This document shows positions 41,342 to 50,342 of a stretch of DNA of 64,000 nt, in pieces (position 1 is the first letter of the stretch; each line of letters begins with the position of its first letter). Below the pieces are notes generated by a model that ran no database searches, had not been told where the DNA came from, and saw only the letters and a list, made by a program, of their open reading frames with translations. The DNA lies in assembly GCA_964479045.1 (NCBI GenBank), contig CAYZJI010000011.1, positions 21,395-85,394 of the forward strand, read 5' to 3'. Source of the DNA: 2-02-FULL-47-50 sp964479045. GTDB lineage: Bacteria; Pseudomonadota; Gammaproteobacteria; Eutrophobiales; Eutrophobiaceae. The translations under genes were made by a program, and so were the position numbers.

Positions 41342-44300
41342 GTGGACAAGCTGACTCGAATAAAAGGATTTTTGCCTTATGTCACTATTGTATTCCTGAA
41401 TGCATTCGTGGATCTGGGCCACAAGATTATTATCCAGAATACCGTCTTCAAAACCTATGACGGGCAGACTCAAATTATCCTCACGGCCATTGTCAATGCA
41501 CTGATCCTGCTGCCCTTTATCCTGCTGTTTTCACCCTCCGGTTTTCTTGCTGATAAATATCCCAAAAATCTGATTATGCGTATCAGTGCATGGATTGCAG
41601 TGATATGTACAGGATTAATTACCCTGTTTTATTATCTGGGCTGGTTCTGGGCAGCATTCAGCATGACCTTTCTGCTGGCTGCTCAAAGCGCAATTTATTC
41701 ACCAGCCAAATACGGCTATATCAAGGAACTGGTGGGCAAGGAAAAGATTGCTGCTGCCAATGGCGCGGTTCAGGCGGTAACAACCATAGCCATACTCTCC
41801 GGAATTTTTATTTATTCCATATTCTTTGAAGGTTTATTACAGGACGTTGATTATCAAAGCACTTCAGACATTCTGAAACTCACCGCGCCCGTAGGCTGGA
41901 GTCTTGTTGCCATATCACTCATTGAAGTGGTGCTCGCCTATACACTTCCGGAAAAACAGGCGCTCGATAAATCGATGCAATTTGACAAACAGGCTTACCT
42001 GACCGGCAAATATCTCAGGGAAAATATACGGGCTGTTTTCAGTCGCGAAGTGATTTTTTTGTCCATCATCGGGCTCTCAGTATTCTGGGCCATCTCACAA
42101 GTAGTACTGGCCGCTTTCCCGGCATTTGCCAAGGAAACCATGGGCATTACCAACACCATCATTATTCAGGGGCTGCTGGCCTGTGCCGGAATCGGCATCA
42201 TGCTGGGTTCATTAATCGCAGGAAAGGTGTCACGGACCTACATCGAGACCGGACTCGTTCCGGTTGGCTCAACGGGCATTGTCATTACTCTCCTGCTATT
42301 ACCGATGCTGGATAACACCATCATACTGGCATTGAATTTTATTGCGTGGGGTGTACTCGGCGGCATTCTGATTATTCCGCTGAATGCGCTGATCCAGTTC
42401 CATGCCCGCGAGCATGAATCCGGCCGCATACTGGCCGGCAATAATTTTGTACAGAACATCGCCATGCTCAGCTTCCTGGCATTAACCGTGGTGTTCGCCA
42501 TCTTCGGAATCAGCAGTACCGGCCTGTTCCAGATCATGATGCTGGTCGCACTGGCAGGAACCATCTATACCATTTACAAGCTTCCGCAGTCCCTGGTGCG
42601 TTTGATAGTACGTTTTCTGATAGGGCAACGTTACCGGCTGGAAGTGCTGGGTTTTGAGAACATGCCGGAACGCGGTGGTGTGCTCATGTTGGGCAATCAC
42701 ATCAGCTGGATCGACTGGGCCATTGTGCAGATGGCCACTCCGCGCCATATCCATTTCGTGATGATCCGTAATATCTATGAACGCTGGTATCTCAAGTGGT
42801 TTCTGGACATTTTCGGTGTTATTCCCATTTCCGCAGGTGCATCCAGGTCCGCACTGGAAAAAGTGACAGAATATCTGAATGCAGGCGAAGTGGTGTGTCT
42901 GTTCCCCGAAGGGACAATAAGCCGCACCGGCCATCTTGCTGAATTCCAGCAGGGATTTGAAAAAGCGGCGGAAGGTGCGGATGCGATCATATTGCCGTTT
43001 TACATGCGTGGTTTATGGGGCAGCTGGTTTTCGCGCTCCAGTGAAAAACTCAAAACACTGCGGGGCACAGGAAACAAGCGCGACATTATTGTCGCGTTCG
43101 GCAAGGCCCTGCCGATCAACAGCAGTGTGGAAGATGTTAAAAAACGCGTATTCGAACTTTCCATTGATTCATGGAACCGCTACACACAAACGCTGCCGCC
43201 ACTGCACATGGCATGGCTCGAAACGTCCAAACGTACCCCCAACGAACTGGCGGTTGCCGATGCAACAGGTAATGCCATAACCTCCAGTAAATTACTGACG
43301 GCCGTTATCTGTTTCTCAAGACTCATGGCCAGACACAGCCCTGAACAGAATATAGGTGTGCTATTGCCCACCAGCAGTGCCGGTATTATTGCCAACCTCG
43401 CGGTATTAATCCTCGGCAAAACGGTCATCAATCTGAATTACACTTCCAGCAAGGAAGCGCTGCAGGCTGCAATTCATAATGCGGAAATCAGGAGTATCTA
43501 TACCTCAACGAAATTCCTGGAAAAACTTGAAAAGAAAGGATTTCAACTGAACGATATCCTTGCCGGCACAACCGTGTACCACATGGAGGATTTGAAAGAA
43601 AAAATCACCAAACCCCGTATGCTGTTCACACTGATTCTGGCCAGACTGCTGCCTGTCTGGTTATTACAGAAATGTTATGCAAAATCTGTTGGAATTGAGT
43701 CGACGGCCACCATCCTGTTCTCAAGTGGCAGCGAAGGCAAGCCCAAGGGAGTCATGTTAAGCCACCGTAATATCATGGCGAACCTGAAACAGGTTTCCGA
43801 TGTGTTGAACACAGACAATCAGGACATTGTCATGGCTACCCTGCCCCTGTTTCATGCGTTTGGATTGACCGTTACTACCCTGATGCCGCTGGTAGAAGGT
43901 GTGCCGATTATTGCGCACCCGGATCCGACTGATGTAGTCAATATTGGCAAAGCCATAGCCAAATATCGCGCTACGATATTCTGCGGCACATCGACGTTTC
44001 TCAGGCTCTTCACCAAAAATATCCGCGTCCATCCACTCATGCTGGAATCATTGCGCATCGTTGTGGCGGGCGCGGAAAAACTGAATCAGGATGTACGTGA
44101 AGCCTTCAAACTCAAATTCAACAAGGACATTTATGAAGGCTATGGCGCCACAGAAACAACCCCGGTGGCCGGTGTAAATATACCGGATTGCATCGATGTA
44201 AATTACTGGACGGTACAACAGGGAAGCAAATCCGGCACGGTGGGCATGCCCCTGCCCGGCACCAGTTTCAGAATTGTCGATCCGGTCTCCATGAAAGAAT

Positions 44301-44791
44301 TGCCCACTGGTGAAGACGGCCTGATATTGATAGGTGGCACACAAATCATGCTGGGCTATCTGAATGACCCTGAAAAAACTGCACAGGTAATCGCTGAAAT
44401 AGATGGGCGCCGCTGGTACAAGACCGGTGACAAGGGCCATGTCGATGAAGACGGGTTCCTCACCATCGTGGATCGGTATTCCCGCTTTGCCAAACTCGGT
44501 GGCGAAATGATCAGTCTGACCGCAGTTGAGGAATCCGTACGCAGTGCATTGAAAAAACCGGAACTGGAACTTGTGGCGATCAACCTGCCGGATGAGAAAA
44601 AAGGTGAAAAGATTATTCTGCTGATTGCCGAGCCGGTTGAAGTGGACGTCATCAGAAACGCCATGCTGGAAGCAAAATGCAATCCGCTGATGATTCCCTC
44701 AGAAGTAAAAGCAGTTGAAGCAATACCAAAACTTGGCAGTGGTAAAACCGACTACACCACTGCCAAAAAACTGATTCAGGGCAGTGTCTAA
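41342..44791 (+). CDS. Fused lysophospholipid transporter / acyltransferase / acyl-ACP synthetase (LplT-Aas)
   Basis: 1149 residues in three modules. An MFS-type LplT domain of about 12 helices (about 10-420) comes first. A PlsC acyltransferase domain follows (about 430-620) with HX4D in GNHISWIDWA and FPEGTISRTG. The third is an AMP-binding acyl-ACP synthetase domain (about 640-1140) with TILFSSGSEGKPKGV, YGATETTPVAG and YKTGDKG. It flips lysophosphatidylethanolamine inward and re-acylates it at the inner membrane. In E. coli these are two proteins, LplT and Aas; here they are one chain. The start is GTG with GGAG about ten bases upstream. Confidence 0.94.
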   Translation: MDKLTRIKGFLPYVTIVFLNAFVDLGHKIIIQNTVFKTYDGQTQIILTAIVNALILLPFILLFSPSGFLADKYPKNLIMRISAWIAVICTGLITLFYYLGWFWAAFSMTFLLAAQSAIYSPAKYGYIKELVGKEKIAAANGAVQAVTTIAILSGIFIYSIFFEGLLQDVDYQSTSDILKLTAPVGWSLVAISLIEVVLAYTLPEKQALDKSMQFDKQAYLTGKYLRENIRAVFSREVIFLSIIGLSVFWAISQVVLAAFPAFAKETMGITNTIIIQGLLACAGIGIMLGSLIAGKVSRTYIETGLVPVGSTGIVITLLLLPMLDNTIILALNFIAWGVLGGILIIPLNALIQFHAREHESGRILAGNNFVQNIAMLSFLALTVVFAIFGISSTGLFQIMMLVALAGTIYTIYKLPQSLVRLIVRFLIGQRYRLEVLGFENMPERGGVLMLGNHISWIDWAIVQMATPRHIHFVMIRNIYERWYLKWFLDIFGVIPISAGASRSALEKVTEYLNAGEVVCLFPEGTISRTGHLAEFQQGFEKAAEGADAIILPFYMRGLWGSWFSRSSEKLKTLRGTGNKRDIIVAFGKALPINSSVEDVKKRVFELSIDSWNRYTQTLPPLHMAWLETSKRTPNELAVADATGNAITSSKLLTAVICFSRLMARHSPEQNIGVLLPTSSAGIIANLAVLILGKTVINLNYTSSKEALQAAIHNAEIRSIYTSTKFLEKLEKKGFQLNDILAGTTVYHMEDLKEKITKPRMLFTLILARLLPVWLLQKCYAKSVGIESTATILFSSGSEGKPKGVMLSHRNIMANLKQVSDVLNTDNQDIVMATLPLFHAFGLTVTTLMPLVEGVPIIAHPDPTDVVNIGKAIAKYRATIFCGTSTFLRLFTKNIRVHPLMLESLRIVVAGAEKLNQDVREAFKLKFNKDIYEGYGATETTPVAGVNIPDCIDVNYWTVQQGSKSGTVGMPLPGTSFRIVDPVSMKELPTGEDGLILIGGTQIMLGYLNDPEKTAQVIAEIDGRRWYKTGDKGHVDEDGFLTIVDRYSRFAKLGGEMISLTAVEESVRSALKKPELELVAINLPDEKKGEKIILLIAEPVEVDVIRNAMLEAKCNPLMIPSEVKAVEAIPKLGSGKTDYTTAKKLIQGSV

Positions 44792-44797
44792 CCGGAA

Positions 44798-47032
44798 TTA
44801 TTTGGTCGTAAAGGTGAACACGCCATCCCAGTCCACTCCGGGAGGATTTTTCCGGTAGAATTTGATTCGTTCCAGATACACATCATAGACATCCCTGTAG
44901 TCGTGATTATCCCTGAGATCGCCAAATCTCACTTCAGCCATGTCCCAGTTCTGGGTGCGATAAATGCCCAACGCTTCCTGATACAGTTCCAGTTCATCCA
45001 GTTCCTTGCGACTGACATCACCTCGCAACGCAATCGGTTCATAGATCGCCACCGGTCTGTGTTTCCCCTTGACCCTGACCAGATCCAGCTCACGATAGAC
45101 ATAATCTGACAATGCATTTCTGGTATTTTCACCGACAATCAGATTAACCCCGTATTGTTTGGTCAACCCTTCCAGTCGTGAACCCAGATTAACTTCATCA
45201 CCTATCACGGTATATGCCGTACGGAATTTTGATCCCATATTGCCCACACTCATCTTGCCAGTATTAATCCCAACACCTATTGCCAGTTTGGGCCAGCCAC
45301 GATCTTCAAAGTCATCCCGCATGGCATACATTTTTTCAATCATGGCCAGACCGGCCTGCAAGGCATGTCTGGCGTGTTCCGGATCTTTCACCGGCGCACC
45401 CCAGAATGCCATGATGGCGTCACCCATGTATTTATCAATTGTGCCACGATGCTGATGAATGACGCCGGTAAGCTCTGACAAAAATTCATTCATTAAGGAA
45501 GAAAGTTCTTTCGGACTCAGCCCCTCCGAAAGCGTTGTAAAGCCACGCACATCGGAAAATAACACCGTCATTTCACGCTCTTCCGCTTCGCGGGTATAGG
45601 AAGCCGGATCATCGCTCATTTCATCCACCAGTTCCGGTGGCACGTATTGTCCGAACAATTCCGTAATCTGGCCCTTGATCCGGCGTTCAAAGAAAAATCC
45701 GTAGCTCATATTCAGAAAAAATAAAATCAGCATCATCGTAATAACAGCCGCAATCGGTAATACGATGTTTAATTGCTCCCAAACCAAATAATTAAAACCC
45801 ACTGACGCCAATATCAATACAGTTGTAACCAGCATAGACCAGATCGGCGTCAACAATGGCAGAAGAAATGTGATAATGAGACCAACAATCAAAAGATGTA
45901 AAAATTCGATGGCCTGTACATGCTTTGGCATTTGCTTGATTTTTTTGTCCAGTATTCCGGCTATGAGATTGGCATGAATTTCAACCCCGGCATATTCTTC
46001 CTGCACAGGTGTGGAGCGCAAATCAAATAAACCCGGTGAGGATGTGCCCACAAGCACATAGGCATTATCAAGCACTTGTTTATCAGCACTCTTATTCAAG
46101 ACATCTGTGGCAGAAACATAAGGGAAACTGCCCTGTCTGCCACGGTATGGAACTATCGCCTGGGCATAATCATCCACGGGTACAGGAATCCGGCCAACAC
46201 GCAACCATTCAAGACTGGCGTAATTACCTGCGACATCACCTCGCAACACAGGAATTATTTTGTCGACATTCATTATCTGACGGACCATTGCAAGAGCGAG
46301 TGATTCGTAATACTTTCCCTCAAATTCGTATAACAATGGCACGCGCCGTACAATACCATCTACATCAATATTCGGATTGAAATGGCCTGCTGCTTTCGCA
46401 TGTGATTGCAAAAGCTCCAGATTGGCGCTGTACCCAACGGCTTTTCTTAATAATGGAGACTGCGCGAAATCTGCCTCTGTAAGTACCGGCTCCGGCAATA
46501 CACCGATTTTCAGAATATTTTTTTCTTCTGCGGATATATTGAAGTAATAACCCAGAACGACTGGACGGCCATCCATGCTGCGGGCAAACAGGTTGTCGAA
46601 ATCAAGATTATCCTTCAGTTGGTCAAGCTTTGCCTTGTACTCGGGTACTGCGCTGAGTTCTCCCTCAGCCAGCTGTTCCAGAATTTTCACACCTGAACTG
46701 TTATCAGGTTCGGCAAAAACCACATCAAATCCAACCAGGGAAATTTTGTAGTGATCAAACAGTAGATCCAGCATCCTCCCCATTTTGTCCCGGCTCCAGG
46801 GCCAACGGCCTTCGGCGGCAAGGCTCTTTTCATCAATATCAACAATGACTATTCTTGGATCCTTGCCTTTCTGGGCACCAACCTTGATACGGGCATCATT
46901 GGCATAATTTTCAAGAAATGGAATAAAAGGAAGTTTTATAAAAACTGCTGAATTGGCAAGAAAAATCAGCAGCACCAGAACATTCAGTGTTATCAACACC
47001 TTGTTGCGCTTGATGTTTTCCAGTAATTTCAT
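44798..47032 (-). CDS. Membrane adenylate/guanylate cyclase with CHASE2 sensor
   Basis: 744 residues. TM at about 13-35, then a periplasmic CHASE2 domain (about 36-365; RIVIVDIDEKSLAAEGRWPW, FDVVFAEPD, AYVLVGTSSPGLFDLRSTPV) and three more membrane helices (about 370-445). A class III cyclase domain (about 480-660) has metal-binding Asp residues in VLFSDVRGFTTLSEG and KYMGDAIMAFWGAP. A short C-terminal TPR-like region follows. It makes cAMP (probably) in response to an unknown periplasmic signal. It is the second gene after the FecR-domain gene, a pairing seen in other proteobacteria. Confidence 0.94.
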   Translation of the reverse strand: MKLLENIKRNKVLITLNVLVLLIFLANSAVFIKLPFIPFLENYANDARIKVGAQKGKDPRIVIVDIDEKSLAAEGRWPWSRDKMGRMLDLLFDHYKISLVGFDVVFAEPDNSSGVKILEQLAEGELSAVPEYKAKLDQLKDNLDFDNLFARSMDGRPVVLGYYFNISAEEKNILKIGVLPEPVLTEADFAQSPLLRKAVGYSANLELLQSHAKAAGHFNPNIDVDGIVRRVPLLYEFEGKYYESLALAMVRQIMNVDKIIPVLRGDVAGNYASLEWLRVGRIPVPVDDYAQAIVPYRGRQGSFPYVSATDVLNKSADKQVLDNAYVLVGTSSPGLFDLRSTPVQEEYAGVEIHANLIAGILDKKIKQMPKHVQAIEFLHLLIVGLIITFLLPLLTPIWSMLVTTVLILASVGFNYLVWEQLNIVLPIAAVITMMLILFFLNMSYGFFFERRIKGQITELFGQYVPPELVDEMSDDPASYTREAEEREMTVLFSDVRGFTTLSEGLSPKELSSLMNEFLSELTGVIHQHRGTIDKYMGDAIMAFWGAPVKDPEHARHALQAGLAMIEKMYAMRDDFEDRGWPKLAIGVGINTGKMSVGNMGSKFRTAYTVIGDEVNLGSRLEGLTKQYGVNLIVGENTRNALSDYVYRELDLVRVKGKHRPVAIYEPIALRGDVSRKELDELELYQEALGIYRTQNWDMAEVRFGDLRDNHDYRDVYDVYLERIKFYRKNPPGVDWDGVFTFTTK

Positions 47033-47109
47033 TTGTTACCCGTTCAGCATGAATAACAGGCGATTCATACTGGACTCTCCCCCGTCCGCAACCCCGTCAG
47101 GCAACAGGA

Positions 47110-47811
47110 TTAAGGCATGCGCGGACGCGGTATATTCATGCGCTGGATAGACTGCATGTTGCGCATGATATTGTTGATGGTCTCGAGGCGCATTCTGCGT
47201 GGTGGTGACGGCGGGCTGTATTGATCCGGGATTTCAGTACCGTATCCCGGTTCATCTATACTGACCTTGCCATATTGATTGGAAACCTCAATTGCTGTTT
47301 TGCGTGTAGTGTCTTCCGGCTCCATCAGAATAATGATGGCGCTGGTAGCAGTTGCTTCAGCAACCACGTGGGTCCCGCGTATACCGATGGTGGCCACGGC
47401 AGTATTCACCTCCATGGCTTCCGGCTTTTCCCTGGCAATCAGCCCTGTAATAAAACGGAATGTCCCTTTCAGAACACGGACGCTGAGTCCTTTCTCCTCA
47501 ACCGCACCCTGATCATTGAATTTTTCAATGTTCATTTCGGTATCAGCGCCAAGTGAAAATCGGGTCTGATCATTAAACGTCAGCTGGATCGTGGAGTCGG
47601 ATTCTGTCCTGATGGTATCTAGTGTGTAAAACACTGAACCTTCTTCCAGCACCCTGGCTGCCTGTTCCGGGAGTTGCGCCCAGGCCTTTCCCTTGACACT
47701 CTCGACCTGCCCTGCCTGATCAGCCGCATAAACAGCCTGCCCAAGCACAAGGACCAGGAGAGCGGCGAAACGGGTCAAAAACCTGAGCAACTTCCGGGGC
47801 GAAATATCCAT
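47110..47811 (-). CDS. FecR-domain periplasmic protein
   Basis: 233 residues from the ATG at 47811 (MDISPRKLLRF), which starts a signal peptide ending AVYAA; the frame extends further upstream. The FecR domain (about 35-155) has VKGKAWAQLPEQ, TIRTESDSTIQLTFNDQTRFSLGADTEM (in pieces) and ATIGIRGTHVVAE. The Pro/Arg/Met-rich tail (about 190-233) is low complexity. FecR domains in such proteins are extracytoplasmic sensor or scaffold parts, and no sigma factor is nearby. It lies 77 bp upstream of the CHASE2 cyclase gene and probably modulates it. Confidence 0.88.
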   Translation of the reverse strand: MDISPRKLLRFLTRFAALLVLVLGQAVYAADQAGQVESVKGKAWAQLPEQAARVLEEGSVFYTLDTIRTESDSTIQLTFNDQTRFSLGADTEMNIEKFNDQGAVEEKGLSVRVLKGTFRFITGLIAREKPEAMEVNTAVATIGIRGTHVVAEATATSAIIILMEPEDTTRKTAIEVSNQYGKVSIDEPGYGTEIPDQYSPPSPPRRMRLETINNIMRNMQSIQRMNIPRPRMP

Positions 47812-47922
47812 AAGTCTTTCTCTATTCAGTGAGTTAGTGCATGATTGGACATATTTTCCAGCATAATAATTCAGCGACGTATCTGTGCAAAGTGGCAAAC
47901 TGCCGGTAATCAATCATATTCC

Positions 47923-48756
47923 ATGATGTACTTCAGAATACTGCTATGGATGTCAGTCATTTTGTCTGCGGGGTGCATGAATGCCCACACACGCCATGAA
48001 CAGGCTGACAATATTGTTAATAATACCGGGTTTGTTCATGAGGTTTTCACCACCGGGCAGTTTAATATTACCACTTATCGGAAATTGGGCAGTACCGATG
48101 ACAACCTGCTGGCTGTCTATATCGAAGGCGATGGGTATGCTTTCTATCGGAAGGGCCGGCAATCATCAGATCCCACCCCCAGGTCTCCGGTTGGTCTGGA
48201 ACTGGCTGTCAGGGACCTGCACCCTTCCGTACTCTATATTGCCCGTCCCTGTCAGTATCTGCCATCAAATCAGCTGCAGAATTGTGATGCCAGATACTGG
48301 TCGACGCACCGCTATTCGGAAGAGGCCGTCACTGCCATCAATGAAATTATAGACAAGGCAGCACCGGGTTATCACCGCATCGGACTCATAGGCTATTCGG
48401 GCGGGGGCACCATCGCTACGTTGCTGGCTGCACGCAGGAATGATATTGCATGGCTGGTTACAGTGACGGCCAATCTTGACCATAAACTCTGGACCAGATT
48501 GCATGGCGTCACTCCGCTGAGTGGTTCACTGAATGCAGCGGATTATGCCGGGAAAATCGCTGAGTTACCGCAACTGCATCTGGCAGGTGAAAAAGACCGC
48601 ACAGTACCTTTATCGGTCATACAATCCTATATGAGCAGGGCTGCTGCAGACGAGGTAAGACTGGAGATTATTCCTGGATATGACCATAAATGCTGCTGGG
48701 TCAGGGACTGGCCCGGCCTGTTGTGCAAAATCAGCCCTGATTACTGCGCGCACTAA
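47923..48756 (+). CDS. Alpha/beta-hydrolase lipoprotein
   Basis: 277 residues from the ATG at 47923, giving a signal peptide with lipobox LSAGC (Cys17). The nucleophile elbow is GYSGGG (Ser in LIGYSGGGTIATLLA), the acid is in AGEKDRTVP, and the catalytic His in PGYDHKCCW. It is probably a periplasmic membrane-anchored esterase or lipase. It is divergent from the FecR gene with a shared promoter gap of 111 bp, and convergent with the autotransporter gene (3-bp gap). Confidence 0.85.
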   Translation: MMYFRILLWMSVILSAGCMNAHTRHEQADNIVNNTGFVHEVFTTGQFNITTYRKLGSTDDNLLAVYIEGDGYAFYRKGRQSSDPTPRSPVGLELAVRDLHPSVLYIARPCQYLPSNQLQNCDARYWSTHRYSEEAVTAINEIIDKAAPGYHRIGLIGYSGGGTIATLLAARRNDIAWLVTVTANLDHKLWTRLHGVTPLSGSLNAADYAGKIAELPQLHLAGEKDRTVPLSVIQSYMSRAAADEVRLEIIPGYDHKCCWVRDWPGLLCKISPDYCAH

Positions 48757-48759
48757 TCG

Positions 48760-50268
48760 TCAGAAATCCATTCTGAGTGTGGCCATGAAGATATCTTCAT
48801 CAAAATCATCACGGCCGAAACGTTTGTTATATTCCAGATTGCCGCTTAATCCATTGGCCCCGAAGTAACGTACACCGGCACCAAACAGGAAATTATCATT
48901 ATCATTCGACGGTTGCGGGCCGGTCGCCGCGGTAATTTCGGTCAGGGAAAAGTCATGTTCATAGGTCAGCCGGGTAAATGGTTCAAATTGACCCATGCCA
49001 TAGGCGGCTTCGCCCCCCACATTAAACTGCCCCAGTTTGCTCCGGAATTCCTGAATCTGGGTGCCGTCACTTTCTGTAAAGGCATCGGTCACGTTGCGTG
49101 CATGCAGGAATCCAAAGCGTCCGCTGAACAACCAGTTCTCGTAAGTCGTAAAACCATTCAGGTTCACGGCGCCGAAATAGCGATCCGAATCCGGCGAGCT
49201 CGTAACAGTGGCGCCGGTGCCCGGATCGGTACGGAACTGATCGGAATCTATGCTGCTGTAACCGATACTCGCGTCAATACTCAGGTTGTCTGTGAGCAGA
49301 TAACCGAAATATGGAGCAACTGTAAAGCCGTCCGTTTCCTGGTTACCGCGGTTGAAACCGGTATCGATATCACTGCCTTCATATCCCAATGCAATACCGG
49401 CCACTGTATTTTCCCAGGGAGAGATGTCCACTCCGGCCAGAAAGTTGTGGCGGTAACCATCAAACGCCGTGCTCACAAAATCATTTTCAAAATCAGAATA
49501 CGAATAACTGCCCCATACGCCATAACCCGTCATACTGTCGCCGGCGTTGAGCCCGGACGAATGGCCCTGCCACATGAAACCGGTCGCCGTCTGGCGCGGG
49601 CCAATGCCCATGCCTCGCAACACATCTCCGATACGTGCATTCAAATCACTGGTAATGGCCTTGATCTGGGTATTTAACAAAACCGGGGCCGTCAACACGC
49701 TGCTGGGAGTTTCCTCGGTAACAACCACGGTATCACCGCTGGAACGTGTAAAAGTACCGCTGGTATTGAAATTACATATGGGCGTGCCGGAAAGGTCGCT
49801 GAAGGAAAACGACAATTCCAGTGTTCCATTGGAGAAACTCCCTGAAAAGGTGCCGCCTTGGGGCACATCTGACTGGATATCAACGTTACCACTGACAAGA
49901 GCCGCGCCACTGCTATCGAAAATACTGCCATTGAACTGAAATGTTCCGCTGTCACCATCATCCGCATCCCTGAATGTGCCATCGCCGGTTATACTGGTTC
50001 CACTTTGCGTAATGGTAAATGTCAAATCTGCATTGACATTTTCTGTGGCTGGCGGGGGTGGTGAACAGGTGCCTGAACCAGTCAATTTACCTGTATAAGT
50101 TCCACTGACATCCGGGGGCGTTGCATACGCTGCTGTACTGTAGCTCAGTAGTGACGCACCGGTAAATATAATCAGGGGCAACAGCAGGTAATACTGGAAT
50201 GCCCTGATCAGGAAAGACAATTTGAAAGATCCGGGTGTACGCAGACCTGACAGACTCTGTACCCGCAT
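48760..50268 (-). CDS. Autotransporter beta-domain protein with short beta-rich passenger
   Basis: 502 residues. The ATG at 50268 has a very strong GGGGAGGGG just upstream, which settles the start; a signal peptide (about 10-49, long and positively charged at first) follows. The passenger (about 50-190) is a small beta domain with a GTYTGKLTGSGTC start, no cysteine protease or pertactin repeat. A linker helix follows. The autotransporter beta-barrel (about 230-502) has MTGYGVWGSYSYSDF, AGIALGYEGSDID, NFLFGAGVRYFG and a final Phe (TLRMDF), as needed for Bam insertion. The passenger function is unknown. Confidence 0.88.
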   Translation of the reverse strand: MRVQSLSGLRTPGSFKLSFLIRAFQYYLLLPLIIFTGASLLSYSTAAYATPPDVSGTYTGKLTGSGTCSPPPPATENVNADLTFTITQSGTSITGDGTFRDADDGDSGTFQFNGSIFDSSGAALVSGNVDIQSDVPQGGTFSGSFSNGTLELSFSFSDLSGTPICNFNTSGTFTRSSGDTVVVTEETPSSVLTAPVLLNTQIKAITSDLNARIGDVLRGMGIGPRQTATGFMWQGHSSGLNAGDSMTGYGVWGSYSYSDFENDFVSTAFDGYRHNFLAGVDISPWENTVAGIALGYEGSDIDTGFNRGNQETDGFTVAPYFGYLLTDNLSIDASIGYSSIDSDQFRTDPGTGATVTSSPDSDRYFGAVNLNGFTTYENWLFSGRFGFLHARNVTDAFTESDGTQIQEFRSKLGQFNVGGEAAYGMGQFEPFTRLTYEHDFSLTEITAATGPQPSNDNDNFLFGAGVRYFGANGLSGNLEYNKRFGRDDFDEDIFMATLRMDF

Positions 50269-50342
50269 GTTTCCCCTCCCCAGAGGTATCACCTGCCTGA
50301 ATCATTTAACTATAAGTTAACCCATGCAATATGACAACCCTG

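Noticed and set aside
48913..49677. A 254-codon plus-strand frame
   Set aside because: It is antisense to the autotransporter gene and has no recognisable domain.
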